Below, one piece after another: positions 12,896-24,200 of a stretch of DNA of 64,000 nucleotides. The position numbers and the translations under genes were made by a program. A model generated the notes under the pieces. The model did not search any database. It was not told where the DNA came from and saw only the letters and a program-made list of their open reading frames with translations. The DNA comes from Prostheceraeus crozeri (taxonomy: Eukaryota; Platyhelminthes; Polycladida; Euryleptidae), in contig CAJQUW010001159.1 of the NCBI GenBank assembly GCA_907163375.1, positions 61,738 through 125,737 on the forward strand, given 5' to 3'. How positions within the stretch are numbered: position 1 is the first letter of the stretch; each line of letters begins with the position of its first letter.

Positions 12896-13189
12896 GATCA
12901 ATTCAACGATTTCTGGGGAAACGCTGAAACTAAATGTCAAAAAATCCTATATCAGGCGTCTTACTTCTGAAAGGTCCACAGCAAAAAAGTGACGAGAGAG
13001 CCGAAGAGAAGCTACCGCTGTGAATACGTGATTAAGCATGAGATGCCGCCTCATGATAGCCACAGTAGGCCCTATAAGCGTAGATTTCAAATTTGAATCC
13101 CAACATAGCCGCATAAGACCAATACGAGTGGCTTAGATGTGATATCTTAAATTCATGATATTTTAAACATAGGCCGTCAGATGTCAATT

Positions 13190-13730
13190 TTAGAAAGAAG
13201 ACTCGACTTTGCGGCTGGTTTTAACGCGGTTATGTAATCGCGTTTCTTTGTATTTGTGGTCTACCTCCTGTGTATCTATACAGATTTGCATCCTCAGTTC
13301 GTATGAGGATTTTTTGATAAAAAATGTCTCAGATAAAGATTCCCCCTCGTGATTGAGGTTAGACGAGGCAACGTAGAGGTGGCACGAATGTGATCGAAGT
13401 AAGACAGAAATCGCTGGAAGACTCGAGTGCAGGAACAATTCGAATGAATGATGCGACGATCGCCCTATAATTTGCGCTGAGAAAGCGCTTGGTAACACGT
13501 CTCTTACGAAGGCGGACAATGGCTGCTCAGGGCGCAGGCAGAGGGCGGAGGGAGGATATCAGTTTTACGCCATCGGCAGATTGACAGCGGAGCCTCAATG
13601 TGACTTTTCTCTCGCCCCCTCTGTGAGACGTCACTCGCAAATAAGCCTGACGGCAACCGGTTGGAGTAGAGACTGTGACGCCCCCAGCCTTCTCATCCTT
13701 TGGCATTTCGGCCTTCTAATGTGTTGAATG
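13190..13730. promoter_or_regulatory. G+C- and CpG-rich patch, possible promoter
   Basis: Against the AT-rich background, 13190-13730 and especially 13500-13690 is rich in G+C and CpG. It includes GAGACGTCAC, which contains a CRE-like CGTCA. A minus-strand open frame (13190-13519) has no recognisable domain. The patch lies about 200 bases upstream of a short candidate first exon at 13902. This is inference from composition and context; an old G+C-rich repeat is an alternative. Confidence 0.3.
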
Positions 13731-13901
13731 TAAGATCTGACCCAGCTACTATCGTGATCAGATAAATTCCTTACAAGTACTCTTTTGAAATCGGAGAAGT
13801 CAAGTCAAAAAAAGGACGCACCAGGACATCACTGTAAAAAGATCAAGCCAAAGTTTTCTATGTGTTGGGAAGCTTTTGATGCGTTATCCCTTGAGTTGTG
13901 A

Positions 13902-13933
13902 TGGAGGATCAGATGTTCGATGAATTTAATGAG
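13902..13933 (+). other. Candidate short first coding exon (speculative)
   Basis: ATG at 13902 opens a short acidic peptide, MEDQMFDEFN, and runs into GAGTAAGC. The GTAAGC part would serve as a splice donor, otherwise the frame stops at TAA. The initiator context TGTGATGG and the G+C-rich patch upstream make a first exon conceivable. No downstream exon was recognised, so this is a lead rather than a gene call. Confidence 0.15.
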
Positions 13934-13939
13934 TAAGCA

Positions 13940-16900
13940 ATTAAACATCCAATTTATTTTTGAGACATGCGTTATCTATGGTGATGTCATAAGTCTTCCT
14001 AGTTTTCATGAATAAACAAACAAAATGAATTGATGTTTTCTATGTTTATTTCTTTGCAAATGATTAATCTTTTCACAGCATTATGGCAAGTGCTCTGCGG
14101 GTTTTGAATTTTTGAAGTCGATCTACCTTTTATACAGCCGTGATTGCAGTTCATTTCGTTTTCTAAATGTTAATTTAAATGTACGTGCACAATGAAGTCT
14201 GCGTAGTTTTGTACTATTTCTTATCGCCTGTGGGATGCATGAGCATGATGCTCTATACATGTACAGTTCATGACATGCATATATGCAATTAAATCAAGCT
14301 AGAAATACTCGTAACCTAATATGTGCGTTTAAACGGATTTATTATTGCACACAATTTTGTAGATAACGCGGGGGTTTCTTATTCAGTTTGTAAATATATT
14401 TATCCACGCCTTGTCAAAGTGCATAAGAATGCATAATAGAAAAGTTCAACAAAGATATTTTGTAGTGACTACATACTGTTCCCAAGCATTTATAATTCAA
14501 TAGAACCATTTTTCATGGTTGAAAGGAATTACTATGCTCCGAAATTTATCTATATAACCAAAAATTAGACAAAAGTTGATAAAAAATCTCACAGGTAGCT
14601 AATTTAGATTGTTGAAAAATAACAAGCTTGTAGTCTCTCGTCATGAGTGTTACCTGAACATTTGGATTCTTGATTTTGAGAAATCTTGGATATAAACAAC
14701 TGTTGTTCTTATAAAACACTCATTCAAAAACTAATTTCTGCATAATTTCATTTAATAAGATTTAGATGAATCACTAATCTAGTTGTAAGTTCATTTTCGT
14801 TATTACATGCATATTAAAGCTGTGAATTACGGCAGCATTCGGAAGACGATAACTTACCGATTCTTGCGGAAATTTATGCAGTATGTATGATTAAATGTAA
14901 TTTGTGTGATAAAAATAAATTCGCATTTAGTGTCACACTATAATAAACGCAATTCTTCTTATTATTATTATAAGCATTTTATTCGTAACAAAACAATACA
15001 TGAAAATCTCCAATAAAAATCGAGGAGATTTATGAGAATATGACATGCGAAAGTACAGAAGTAAAGAATATACAAAGGAAAGTCAAACTCTGTTGTTGTA
15101 AAGCACAGCACATGAAAACGAGAAGCTGTTTCGTCGACGCATAGTTCTCATGGCAGTTAGGATCAATCTAGAGCTGCAATTCACCCAATTATTTGCAATC
15201 ATGTTACAAAGTAAATATTAAATTTAACAAATTATTCATAATGTCAACGTATTTTTCATTGAAAAAATAGACGAAAGTCAATGAAATTAAGTCTATCAAG
15301 CCAAAAAATATTCATCAGCTTTTATGGCATGCTGTTCGTCGTACTTATAAATTTTGAGAATATAAACACAATTTGTGATTCTTTGCACAACAAATATATT
15401 CCATGTCCTCAACGTAGCAAAAATAGATGAAGCTATTAATTTATAGCAAATCCATGCAGAGTTAAGGAGCGGTCGCCGAGAAATGGATTTAATAACCCTA
15501 CACGACACGGCACACTAGCTATTGAAGTATTCAGCGTTGCGCATTTTTTGAAAGTGAATTGTTCAAATAAGGAACTCAGAAATGTAAAGTGTAGAAAAAT
15601 GATGTTACAGACGAAAATGAAATATACAAAAATTTAGACAATTATGCACTTCCTAAAAACAAACCTGAAAACGTGAAATATTTGTGTGCATTCAAATTGT
15701 AGGAAATGATAGGAAAAGCGGAGTCAAATGTAAAACGGCTACCAGCAACCCCAATCGAAATCTGATTAGCTAAAACATGCAACTCATAGACTGTGAGGAA
15801 GTAATCAAAAGCTTCAGTAAAATAAATTACCTACCCTGGAATTTGTAAGAATACCGGGTAATAATTTTTCTTTGGCGTAAGCTACAATTTATATTGAAGA
15901 AAAATACTGGTACAAGAAAATACAAAAATTCTAGAAGTTAGATGGGAAAGCCTGAGCAACGAAGTTCCGGGCCGCCTAGGTCTGATTCAGCATACAACAA
16001 AAGACCTCGAGCATTCGTCCGCTGTATGCAGAGACTCAGGCGATTCCCTTGTCCGGGTAATTCATTGTATAATTTGCGATAAAGCAATTTATTTTGCAAA
16101 TATAATGCACAATTCCAGCACTATACAGTATTGTACATTGTAGTAAAAGTGCACTATACTTGTGTGCAAATGCTGCATTTTCCACTTTAAATATAACATA
16201 AAATATCATTGACCGAATTTTAAAGGATTCCAAGAAATTTTAAAGAATCTAAAGGTGCATCACTATTTAATTCATATTTCAAAATCACGATTTGCATTAT
16301 CTTATGAACCTGCAAAGATTTCTAAGTACTAAAATTTTGAAATTGAAATCCAAATTTCAAGTATTTCTTTTCTATCAGATTCAAAATACACGTTGCATAC
16401 TTATGATCGAGTGGGCTTGATGACATTTTGTTGTCGAATTGAATCAATGTAATTACATTTGCAATGACTACTACACGAGGGTTAACAAGACTGCTCAAAA
16501 TGTAAATTAAATTCTACTTTGATTACTTCAATACATAAAGCACTTCCGAAATTTGTAATTGATTAAAATCAGGTATTACTTTTGACAATTACATCGCCTT
16601 TGTCAATACGGAATTTCGGAGGGCTGCCGGTGTTGCACAACACGTTTTACCTATACCTCTTTCTCCGTCCGGAAGCTCTTAATGTTGTTTACGATTTCTC
16701 CCCGGAAAACTAACCGACGGTTTTAGTGCTGATATTGAATTACCGCATTTACAGGATTTCTTTTTCTCCCCAAAAGTTTTTCACTATCTCATGTGTCTCT
16801 TCTACCCCCTGATATGTATATTCCCCAAATTTTCCAGTCAAGAAACACGTGTAAAAGTCAATATTTAATTACTCAATGTATTTCTTTGAATGGCTTTCCT

Positions 16901-18526
16901 TTTCGCACTTGATAGTAGAGCTTCGACTCATCTTCGTTGTGCGGGATTGCTGGACTTGCTCCGAACGCGTCTCTTGAACCATTTATCCGAATTTTCGGGA
17001 TAAACGCCGCTTTTCAAATAGCTGTACACATGTGCATCAGTGCATTTGCTCTTCGCAGAAGCTATTGCAGAATCAATCGACTAAGGATAAGAATTACAGG
17101 CAGACGCGTGGTATATATGCGTCATGATCTATGCAATTCACTTATTCCAGTTCAATATCTATGCATGCAGGACATTGGCGTTTGCTGACCAACTAAGAGA
17201 GTAAAATAATAACGGCGGAAAATGAGTACGTTGATTATGTTGTATCTCTCTTCTAACGACGAGGAATTTTAAAAGCACCTCTAATGAAACTCATTTTCCG
17301 GTCCGAAAATAAGATAAGGAGGAGAAAGAAAATCATAACAACGTTACTAACAGCATTTCTATCAGTTAATAATTGACTGAGTAAGTAACTTTGAAACTGA
17401 TAACAATATTTCTAGTTCATCAAAGATGTTGCTTAATGATTAACTTGACAATTTGAGCGATGAACCTAACCCAGTTGCATTTTTTCGGTTTTGTCTCAAT
17501 AGAATATCAAGTCTCCTCCACGATGACTATTATGACTTGGCTCCCTACCTAACAAGCTTGGCAAGAGCCCCAAATGACAGGCCGGCGATGATTACAGGTC
17601 TTGTCACTCTTACAACATGAAGGTGCGAGTCGCATTACAGTCGCGTCATTTCCGTGTAGAAATATTGGCGCTCACTCATTAGTTCAGGACTTCTTTCGAT
17701 AAGATAGAAAACACCGTTTGTTTGAGAAGGATAAAATTATATTCCTAAATACCAAAATAATTGCATGATTACATGCTTCAAGGTATTGAGATAAAGCACA
17801 TTCAATTATTGACGCCGATGGGTGTATACAAAAGGTTAATAGAGCCTAAAATTACGGCCACTTTACTGGACCAGTGTAACCAGCAGCACAGCACCTGTCC
17901 GCAATAAAACTGTTGTCGAGTCTGCATTGTTATTGAAAATATGGAATTAAATCGACATTATTATTTTCACATTGAGTGTTAATGTCACTGTTCCCAAGCC
18001 AGAAAAGGGATAACAGTTAACAATGAAGAACGTCCTTATTTCAATTGTTGATTTTGTCATTTCCGCATTGTTTGACCCTAATTGCCCTTTCAAAATAGTC
18101 AACAAAATTTAATTCAAAATTAATCATTGATCATTTAATGGTGAATACGTTGCAAGAAAGAATTTTGGAAGAATGGAAACTTAAATTCGTTTTTCGGCGA
18201 GAAACAAGATTATATTATTCGCTTTTGTGCAGTAAATAATAGCAATGAAAAATAGCATCAAGAAAAACAGAAGTAAATAGCTATTTTCTTGAGAGCGGAA
18301 ATATCAACTTTTCCTCCCGCAGCTATGTTGTACAGCCCGGGCGCAGCGACGGATGGACAGATAGCTAAGGGAGGAAACGTTAACTTCCTCTCGACGGAAT
18401 GTAGCTTTTCAATTTGTGACTTGTAGTAGATGTCATTGTTCAATATGAAGTTGATGGTTATAATGCGAAATCTATGAATGAGCTAATCCTGAGACTATAT
18501 CGATGTCTTGGCAGTCTCTGGCCAAT
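13940..18526. other. Intergenic DNA, no gene seen
   Basis: There is no recognisable gene. Segments 16610-17480 and 17480-17700 are less AT-rich and lack obvious repeat structure, so they could hold regulatory elements. 18290-18420 and 18630-18730 share words such as GGAAACGTTA and AAAGTCAACTTT, suggesting copies of a small unidentified repeat. The open frame 16937-17188 shows no domain. Confidence 0.35.
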
Positions 18527-18580
18527 CATAGACTTCTAAAAATTTGCAGAAATTTACTTACTGAAATTTAGAAGTCTATG
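18527..18580. repeat. Short hairpin, near-perfect 17-19 base arms
   Basis: CATAGACTTCTAAA... at 18527-18545 pairs with 18564-18580 across an 18-base loop. There is a two-base length difference between the arms. No function can be assigned; it is probably a foldback remnant. Confidence 0.6.
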
Positions 18581-18911
18581 GGCTAATCACTATTTGTTCA
18601 TAGACTATGATTTGTTCTAGGAGTTTATATAGGAAACGTTAGCTGCGGGGGAAAGTCAACTTTCTGATCCAGTGGGACTGAAAGTCAATTTTTCCACCGG
18701 CGGTTTGCATGGGAGAGATATCTGTTCACTCCCACACAAAATGAAAACATATTTTTTGCAATTACTTATGATTAAAATCCTTATTTTGCATATTTTTTAA
18801 AGTCTATCGTTTTGAGCATTCCTTTATTCTAAAGTGTGATACTGGTTCATTAATTAAATATGCTTAAATTAATTATGCCACATTAAGCTTACATTAACTG
18901 TTATGATGGCC

Positions 18912-19636
18912 AATGCATTTGAAGATAAAGATAGTCGCCCAGTTCATCAATCCAAAACAATACCCAATGACAATAAACGCCAAAATCAAAACAATGTAGC
19001 ATGAAAGTAATGCACGAGCGCTTTATTACGGTGTTCACTTATGCTACTAAGCGTATTCCTGTGCGTTCTTTAAAAGACTCAGCTACCTTTATGAAAATGT
19101 CACATGTTATCTATAATTTTACCTGTGACAGTGGAAACAGTACATCGGGCGAGCAGATAGGAACCTTGGTGTTAGAATTAAAGAACATTTACCTCGTTGT
19201 CTTCTTGTATGTAATTCATCAACTCTTAATCCATCCTCATCTATTTGTAGAAACGCAGTTTAATGTGACTCTTGTTGGTGATATGTTTTCATCATATTTT
19301 TCGATTTTGTGTTCTTCCAGTCAAAGTGTTTAGTTGCGTATTCTGGAAGCTTTGTTCATTCTTGGACGCAAGCCTGGACTTTGTGTCCAGAAGGAGTTCG
19401 TTTACATCCGGCTGTCACCGTGGTGATTGACAGTTCATTAGTACCGTTTTGAGTTGTATTCCCAGTTCTCCGTAGTTGTTGCATTTCATTTCACTTGGTC
19501 GTTGCACATGAATAGAGACCACGAAAGCACTCGTGCATTACTTTCACATTACATTGTTTTGATTTTGGTGTTAATTGTTATTGGGTATTGTTTTGGACTA
19601 ATGGATTGGGCGACTATCTTTATCTTCATATGCATT
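18912..19636. repeat. Inverted repeat arms flanking a GIY-YIG remnant
   Basis: The left arm 18912-19018 and right arm 19530-19636 are about 107 bases each and reverse-complementary over most of their length. They share CTCGTGCATTACTTTCA and TTGGGTATTGTTTTGGA in the right-arm orientation. The loop holds the broken GIY-YIG sequence. Penelope-like elements often sit between partial inverted terminal repeats, so these arms may be such termini; a rearranged pair of copies is the alternative. Confidence 0.65.
19019..19415 (+). pseudogene. Broken GIY-YIG domain, Penelope-like remnant
   Basis: Frame one reads SHVIYNFTCDSGNS (about 19099-19140). After a shift of frame near 19140 the sequence continues YIGRADRNLGVRIKEH, the YIG half with its conserved Arg and the following EH. 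Another shift or stop later, EALFILGRKPGLC (about 19350-19390) matches the C-terminal part, where the catalytic Glu is expected. Together these are the motifs of a GIY-YIG nuclease domain, with at least two frame breaks and an internal stop (TAG or TGA). It is more diverged from the copy at 9639-10382 than a recent duplicate would be, so probably a different Penelope-like family. Confidence 0.6.
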
Positions 19637-19639
19637 AAC

Positions 19640-20844
19640 TATTATGCTTACATTCTTCATTTTCTAAATCGAGAATATAAGCTCAGTTATCGTGGTGGAA
19701 TTGCTTATGGTGAATGATTTATGCTACAAGACGAATAAATCAAGTCTCATTGGGAAAATAACCAAGTTAACCACAATGCTTTGTGCGATTTAGCGTATAT
19801 AGACTGTCCGCACTTTCATGTATACCTCTATTAAAATCTACATGTAGGCCATCGTGCACGTATAGAAATACAGTAACAAAACAATACTTTTGCCCATTTT
19901 CACGACCCAGGGTTCATGACAAGTCTGTCAAACAGCATTCATACTGCTAATTGCAAATCTGTAGTCCACTGTCGTCTGAATGCTTGATTAGGACGATAGA
20001 TAGCTCATGAGATATGATTTCCACTGCAATCTTTGCAAGCTCACAACTAGCGAGCATGAAGCTAATGAAGACAGACCATTTGATCAGTTGCGCTTTATTT
20101 AAATAGCATTATGTGAAATCACGCAACAAACATTTGTTTAAATGAATTCATTTCGATGCACAATGAAACCTATGATACCAAAACATATTCAACGCGTAAA
20201 GTTTTTTTTCGGTTACCGGTATCTACTTAACTGCTCCAATCCTGGGTGAAGAATGATGATGTTAGTTGAGAAATTTATCAAACTTGTCCAAAAAAGCTTT
20301 CCCACAAGATATATGTAAATTTAGTGAAGTTTATAATGTATTTCAGCTTCATATACAGGCGGGAATCAAATGATCAGCAGGCATAGTCTTCCACAATTGA
20401 TCAAAATGAAATTGCTTTATTTTTTCAAGTTTCAGAACTGTTGACGACTTTCAGTAATAGACTATTTGTAAAATCGTCGCTTGTCCTATATAAATTCTGA
20501 TGTTTACATCTGTGCATGGTTTTCGACCGGATAGATTAAGTCTGTGTTAATTATCGGTGTCTGAGTCTTGGTGCCATCCGGACACCAAGCTGTTCGGTAG
20601 CGGGAGCAGTTTAGCATTTCCATTTTATATTAAGTGTCAATTCCAATAACAAGTAAACACTACAACTATTGAAGAAAATTACTTCCACTAAATTGTGGAA
20701 ATTCCGTTTTCCAAATGGTCTGTTCACTGATTGTATCATGCGAAATAATTTTCATTTCGAATTCGAAGCAACTTAAAGAAATATTCAAAGAATAAGAGAA
20801 TGAAATAATGACTTAAGAAATAAGCAAATGACTAAGTCCCGGTC
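19640..20844. other. AT-rich DNA, no gene seen
   Basis: No gene or bounded element was recognised. Confidence 0.4.
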
Positions 20845-20955
20845 TAAGTCCGATGGCTTTGTGGTTAGAGGGCATGCTCGCACTACCTCTAGCTTCAACG
20901 TCGTGGGTTCGAATCTACCCACGACTGATGAGGTCCAATAGGCCGAAACATGACT
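20845..20955 (+). repeat. tRNA-derived SINE, family 1
   Basis: An A box (TGGCTTTGTGG, about 20855-20865) and a B box (GGTTCGAATC, about 20906-20915) lie at tRNA-like spacing, in a tRNA-like head that no longer folds as a complete tRNA. It is followed by GATGAGGTCCAATAGGCCGAAACATG. The same tail occurs in the pair at 34430-34625, and a diverged tail copy is at about 21150-21225. RNA polymerase III internal promoters of this kind drive SINE transcription. Confidence 0.72.
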
Positions 20956-20967
20956 CATAATTTTTTT

Positions 20968-21120
20968 ATTGATCGAAATATACATATTTCACAAAGCGTC
21001 TGCTTCGCATCGTTAGGCATCGCATCGTTAGGCATGTAGATAGCAATTACTATCTGCATACCTGACGATGTGAAGCGGACACTTCGTGAAATATATTGCG
21101 ATCAATCAAAAAGTGAGCCT
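20968..21120. repeat. Inverted repeat adjoining the SINE
   Basis: GATCGAAATATACATATTTC and the following CGTCTGCTTCGCATCGT on the left pair with ACGATGTGAAGCGGAC and the downstream GAAATATATTGCGATC on the right. The loop lies around the CTATCTGCAT region. The left arm contains a local duplication of GCATCGTTAGGCAT. A SINE family 1 3' tail fragment follows at about 21150-21225. Confidence 0.6.
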
Positions 21121-21225
21121 TTTTTTCACCTCGGTCTTCCGAAACCAAGCGATAATTGACGACCGCAGCCTGTTCAAATGTTCAAACATGCCTCGTAGTG
21201 ACTACAGCTGTCGAGATTTTATGAA

Positions 21226-24200
21226 ATAAGTATGCTTTCATTTTGTCAGTGAAAATAGCGGTCCTATCTCAACTAAACTTCTAATGCTTGATTATAAAAT
21301 TCTGAATAACGCAATGGAATGAAGTTTTGCTATCATTGGTACCTGCATATAATATAGACATGTAGTTTATATGGACAAAAGAATGACAAAGTCTCAGAAA
21401 AAATGATGTTTTTACATCTTTACACGTATGTAATGGATTCTTACCAACGTCTAACGGAAAATGCTCTTTCGATAAATCCCGGGAATCGGGAACTAATATC
21501 AATTTCCCATAAATTCCCAGGATTTTTTCCCTACAACATTTTGAGTTTGAGATCCTGAACTAAGCAATTTATGAGACCCGCTGCGCAAGGATGTAGAAAA
21601 GTCTGAAAAACATTGTAGACGCCGAAAATGATAAATGGTTATTTCTGCATAATGACAAGAATTATTTGATTTCACACATGTTTTATCCTCCACGTCAATG
21701 AGGTAATCACACAGAATTTCGTATTTTTGATGAAACTGCCGTTTGTTGACCACCTATAGAATATCCCTGCAATGACTGCATTTATTCCTTCTTCTCCGGG
21801 TTTTGTGAAAGGCATCTGATACGAGATTCCGACATCGTAGGGTCAAGCGCATCAACTTGAGATATAGGTATAGAAATAATCAACAATCGAGCTATCCTTT
21901 ACACCCAACTTCCAATCAATAGGCAGTTGTTCACTAGACTAGCTTAGGGAATTGTAGATTATATCCTCCATGCTTTCAAATTTGTCTGAAGCTTTTTAGC
22001 ATCATATAATTACAACTTGTACTTACAAGATATGTTCAAGGTATGCATAGCTGAAGATATTTTCTATTGGGAAATGAAATTGCTTGCAATTTGAGTTAAT
22101 GCTTTATGAAATAGAGGCGCTATCTAGAAGCTTAATCTTTAGCGTTTGAGCATGCCTTTAAGCTCTGTTTCATCAGTCAGTTCATCAACTTTACAGGAGA
22201 TAGTCCCACGATTTCTCTGTCTTTTTTCATCAATAATATTACTAAATTGCTGAATAGAAGCTGCATTGTTTTAATGGTTCATTGTCATTTTCGAAATTGC
22301 CGCAAGTAGCAAGTTGAAGAGAATGGTCGTCCACCACACTCAGGCTAGACCTCACCAAGCAGAAAACAAGCTGGGATCATATTTTTGCAAGATCAAATAC
22401 AAATATTTATCCTGTAAAATGGCAAAATGCAGATACATTAATACAAAGACAGTGTTTGAGAAACACAAAAATGCAGATATACAAGAACACAGACAGAAAG
22501 TTCAAGATTCAAGTACAAATGCCGACAAAAGTATTCAAATGTATTTCAAATACAAATACAAGTGAACATTCGTTCCAAGTCTGACAGAGATCGTGCACAC
22601 TTCACACTTAGTGTTTGCTATTAAAGTGCTTATCTAATCCAATCTGCAGGAAATACTGTATGCAAATAGAAAATACACTTGTAAGTTAGCAAAGTCTAAG
22701 TTTCCTAAGTGATTAACCAAAGCTTACGGGACATATACAAATCTGAAAACCTTGGAGAGGATAACTGGATAATATGTCTTCTTATTGGAGGACTGCAATA
22801 ACTATAATTCCTGTTTTTGGGCAGCAAGATAGTCTACGACGAATGCTGTCAATATATAAACCATTTTTTTAGAAAAATGTACTCAAATAGCATCTTCCGC
22901 TTGTTCAATGAGTTCAATTTTTCCAGATATTTCCCGGGAATCCCGAATATATTTACCGGAAATACCGTGTTCAACCCTAATTCCTGTATATTCACATGCT
23001 GGTGAAATTTAATTTTCTTTTTATACATCAAAATGTTTTAAACGCCAAGCTATTTCGGGAATGGTTTCAGCTATGTGATAAATGGCTGCCAATAACTTCC
23101 TGTAGTCTTCCTATCATCGTCAGTGAAGTAAGTAGTATAATGGTTCCGGTGTAATCATCATGCCACACGTAGCAATCACACGATTCTGACATTCATAATT
23201 GATTATTGGAATTTTATAATCACATCAAGCTCTGACTTTGAGGTTATCTACAGGACCCACACTTTACCTGATGATCCCGTTTTCTAACATATGCATAAAG
23301 AGTTGGTGGTAAAACCGCAGCTTTCCAACCTTAGGATATTGTTTTGGTTGCTGTTACCCATCCAAAGCTTTACTGAACATCGTCACCGGAATGAATATAC
23401 GACTGGCTTCATTCTTCAAGGAATTTCCGCAAATTATGATGAAATGAACAACTTATATCACAGACAAGGACAGCATTAACTTCAGTATCACAATGTCCCA
23501 TTATCAAATGACCGCAAGCAACCACTGGTCATTTCGATCTCTTTATTAGACTTCAGTCAGCAGCTCATTGAAGCTTGATTTGCTGAAACATCCAATATAA
23601 ATTTGTCGCCTGGCAGACGACATTATTCGCTACATCTCACTTCTTTTTGCTGTCAGGTGTCAACCTGCCATATAGACACGTGGCCACCACGCGACTTATG
23701 TCGCGCGCACTCACGCTTATCGGCTGCTCAAGGCGGGGCGACGGAAGTGGACGGTTTCGAGGTGTAATGGGCGAAGGTCGAATCTCGTTAAAGCTTTGTT
23801 GTCTCTTTTTATGTCTCTCACATCCTCAAAAAGTAGCACATTGAAATTTTAAGCATTGACTTCTTCTTCTCTCGGAAGAGTTTTATTCTGAAGATCATTG
23901 TTGACTCATTATGAGTTCTGGGACTTAAGACTATGTCGTGATTTGCCGCAGTGATGTAACGATTAGCCACGTGTCCTCTTGAGGACGCAGTTTTTCCATC
24001 ACCACAAATGTTTGTTTAACTATCATTTCGACATTAAAGCAAAAGAGCAGCTGCTTGAGAAAATTGGAATGACAAAGGGCAGCGTTACTTCAGAAAGTCA
24101 ATAGTTATCTTAATTGCTGTTAAATATATCAACACTCTTGAAGAGTCGAAGGTCTATACATGTATTAAGAATAAAGTGGATCCTTCCGTATCGCGTCAAA

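Noticed and set aside
13190-13519. 109-residue minus-strand open frame
   Set aside because: Composition follows the local G+C-rich sequence; no domain or splice context found.
20845-20955. Possible functional tRNA gene
   Set aside because: A and B boxes are present, but the acceptor stem does not pair, and the same unit recurs with a shared non-tRNA tail, so it is a SINE.
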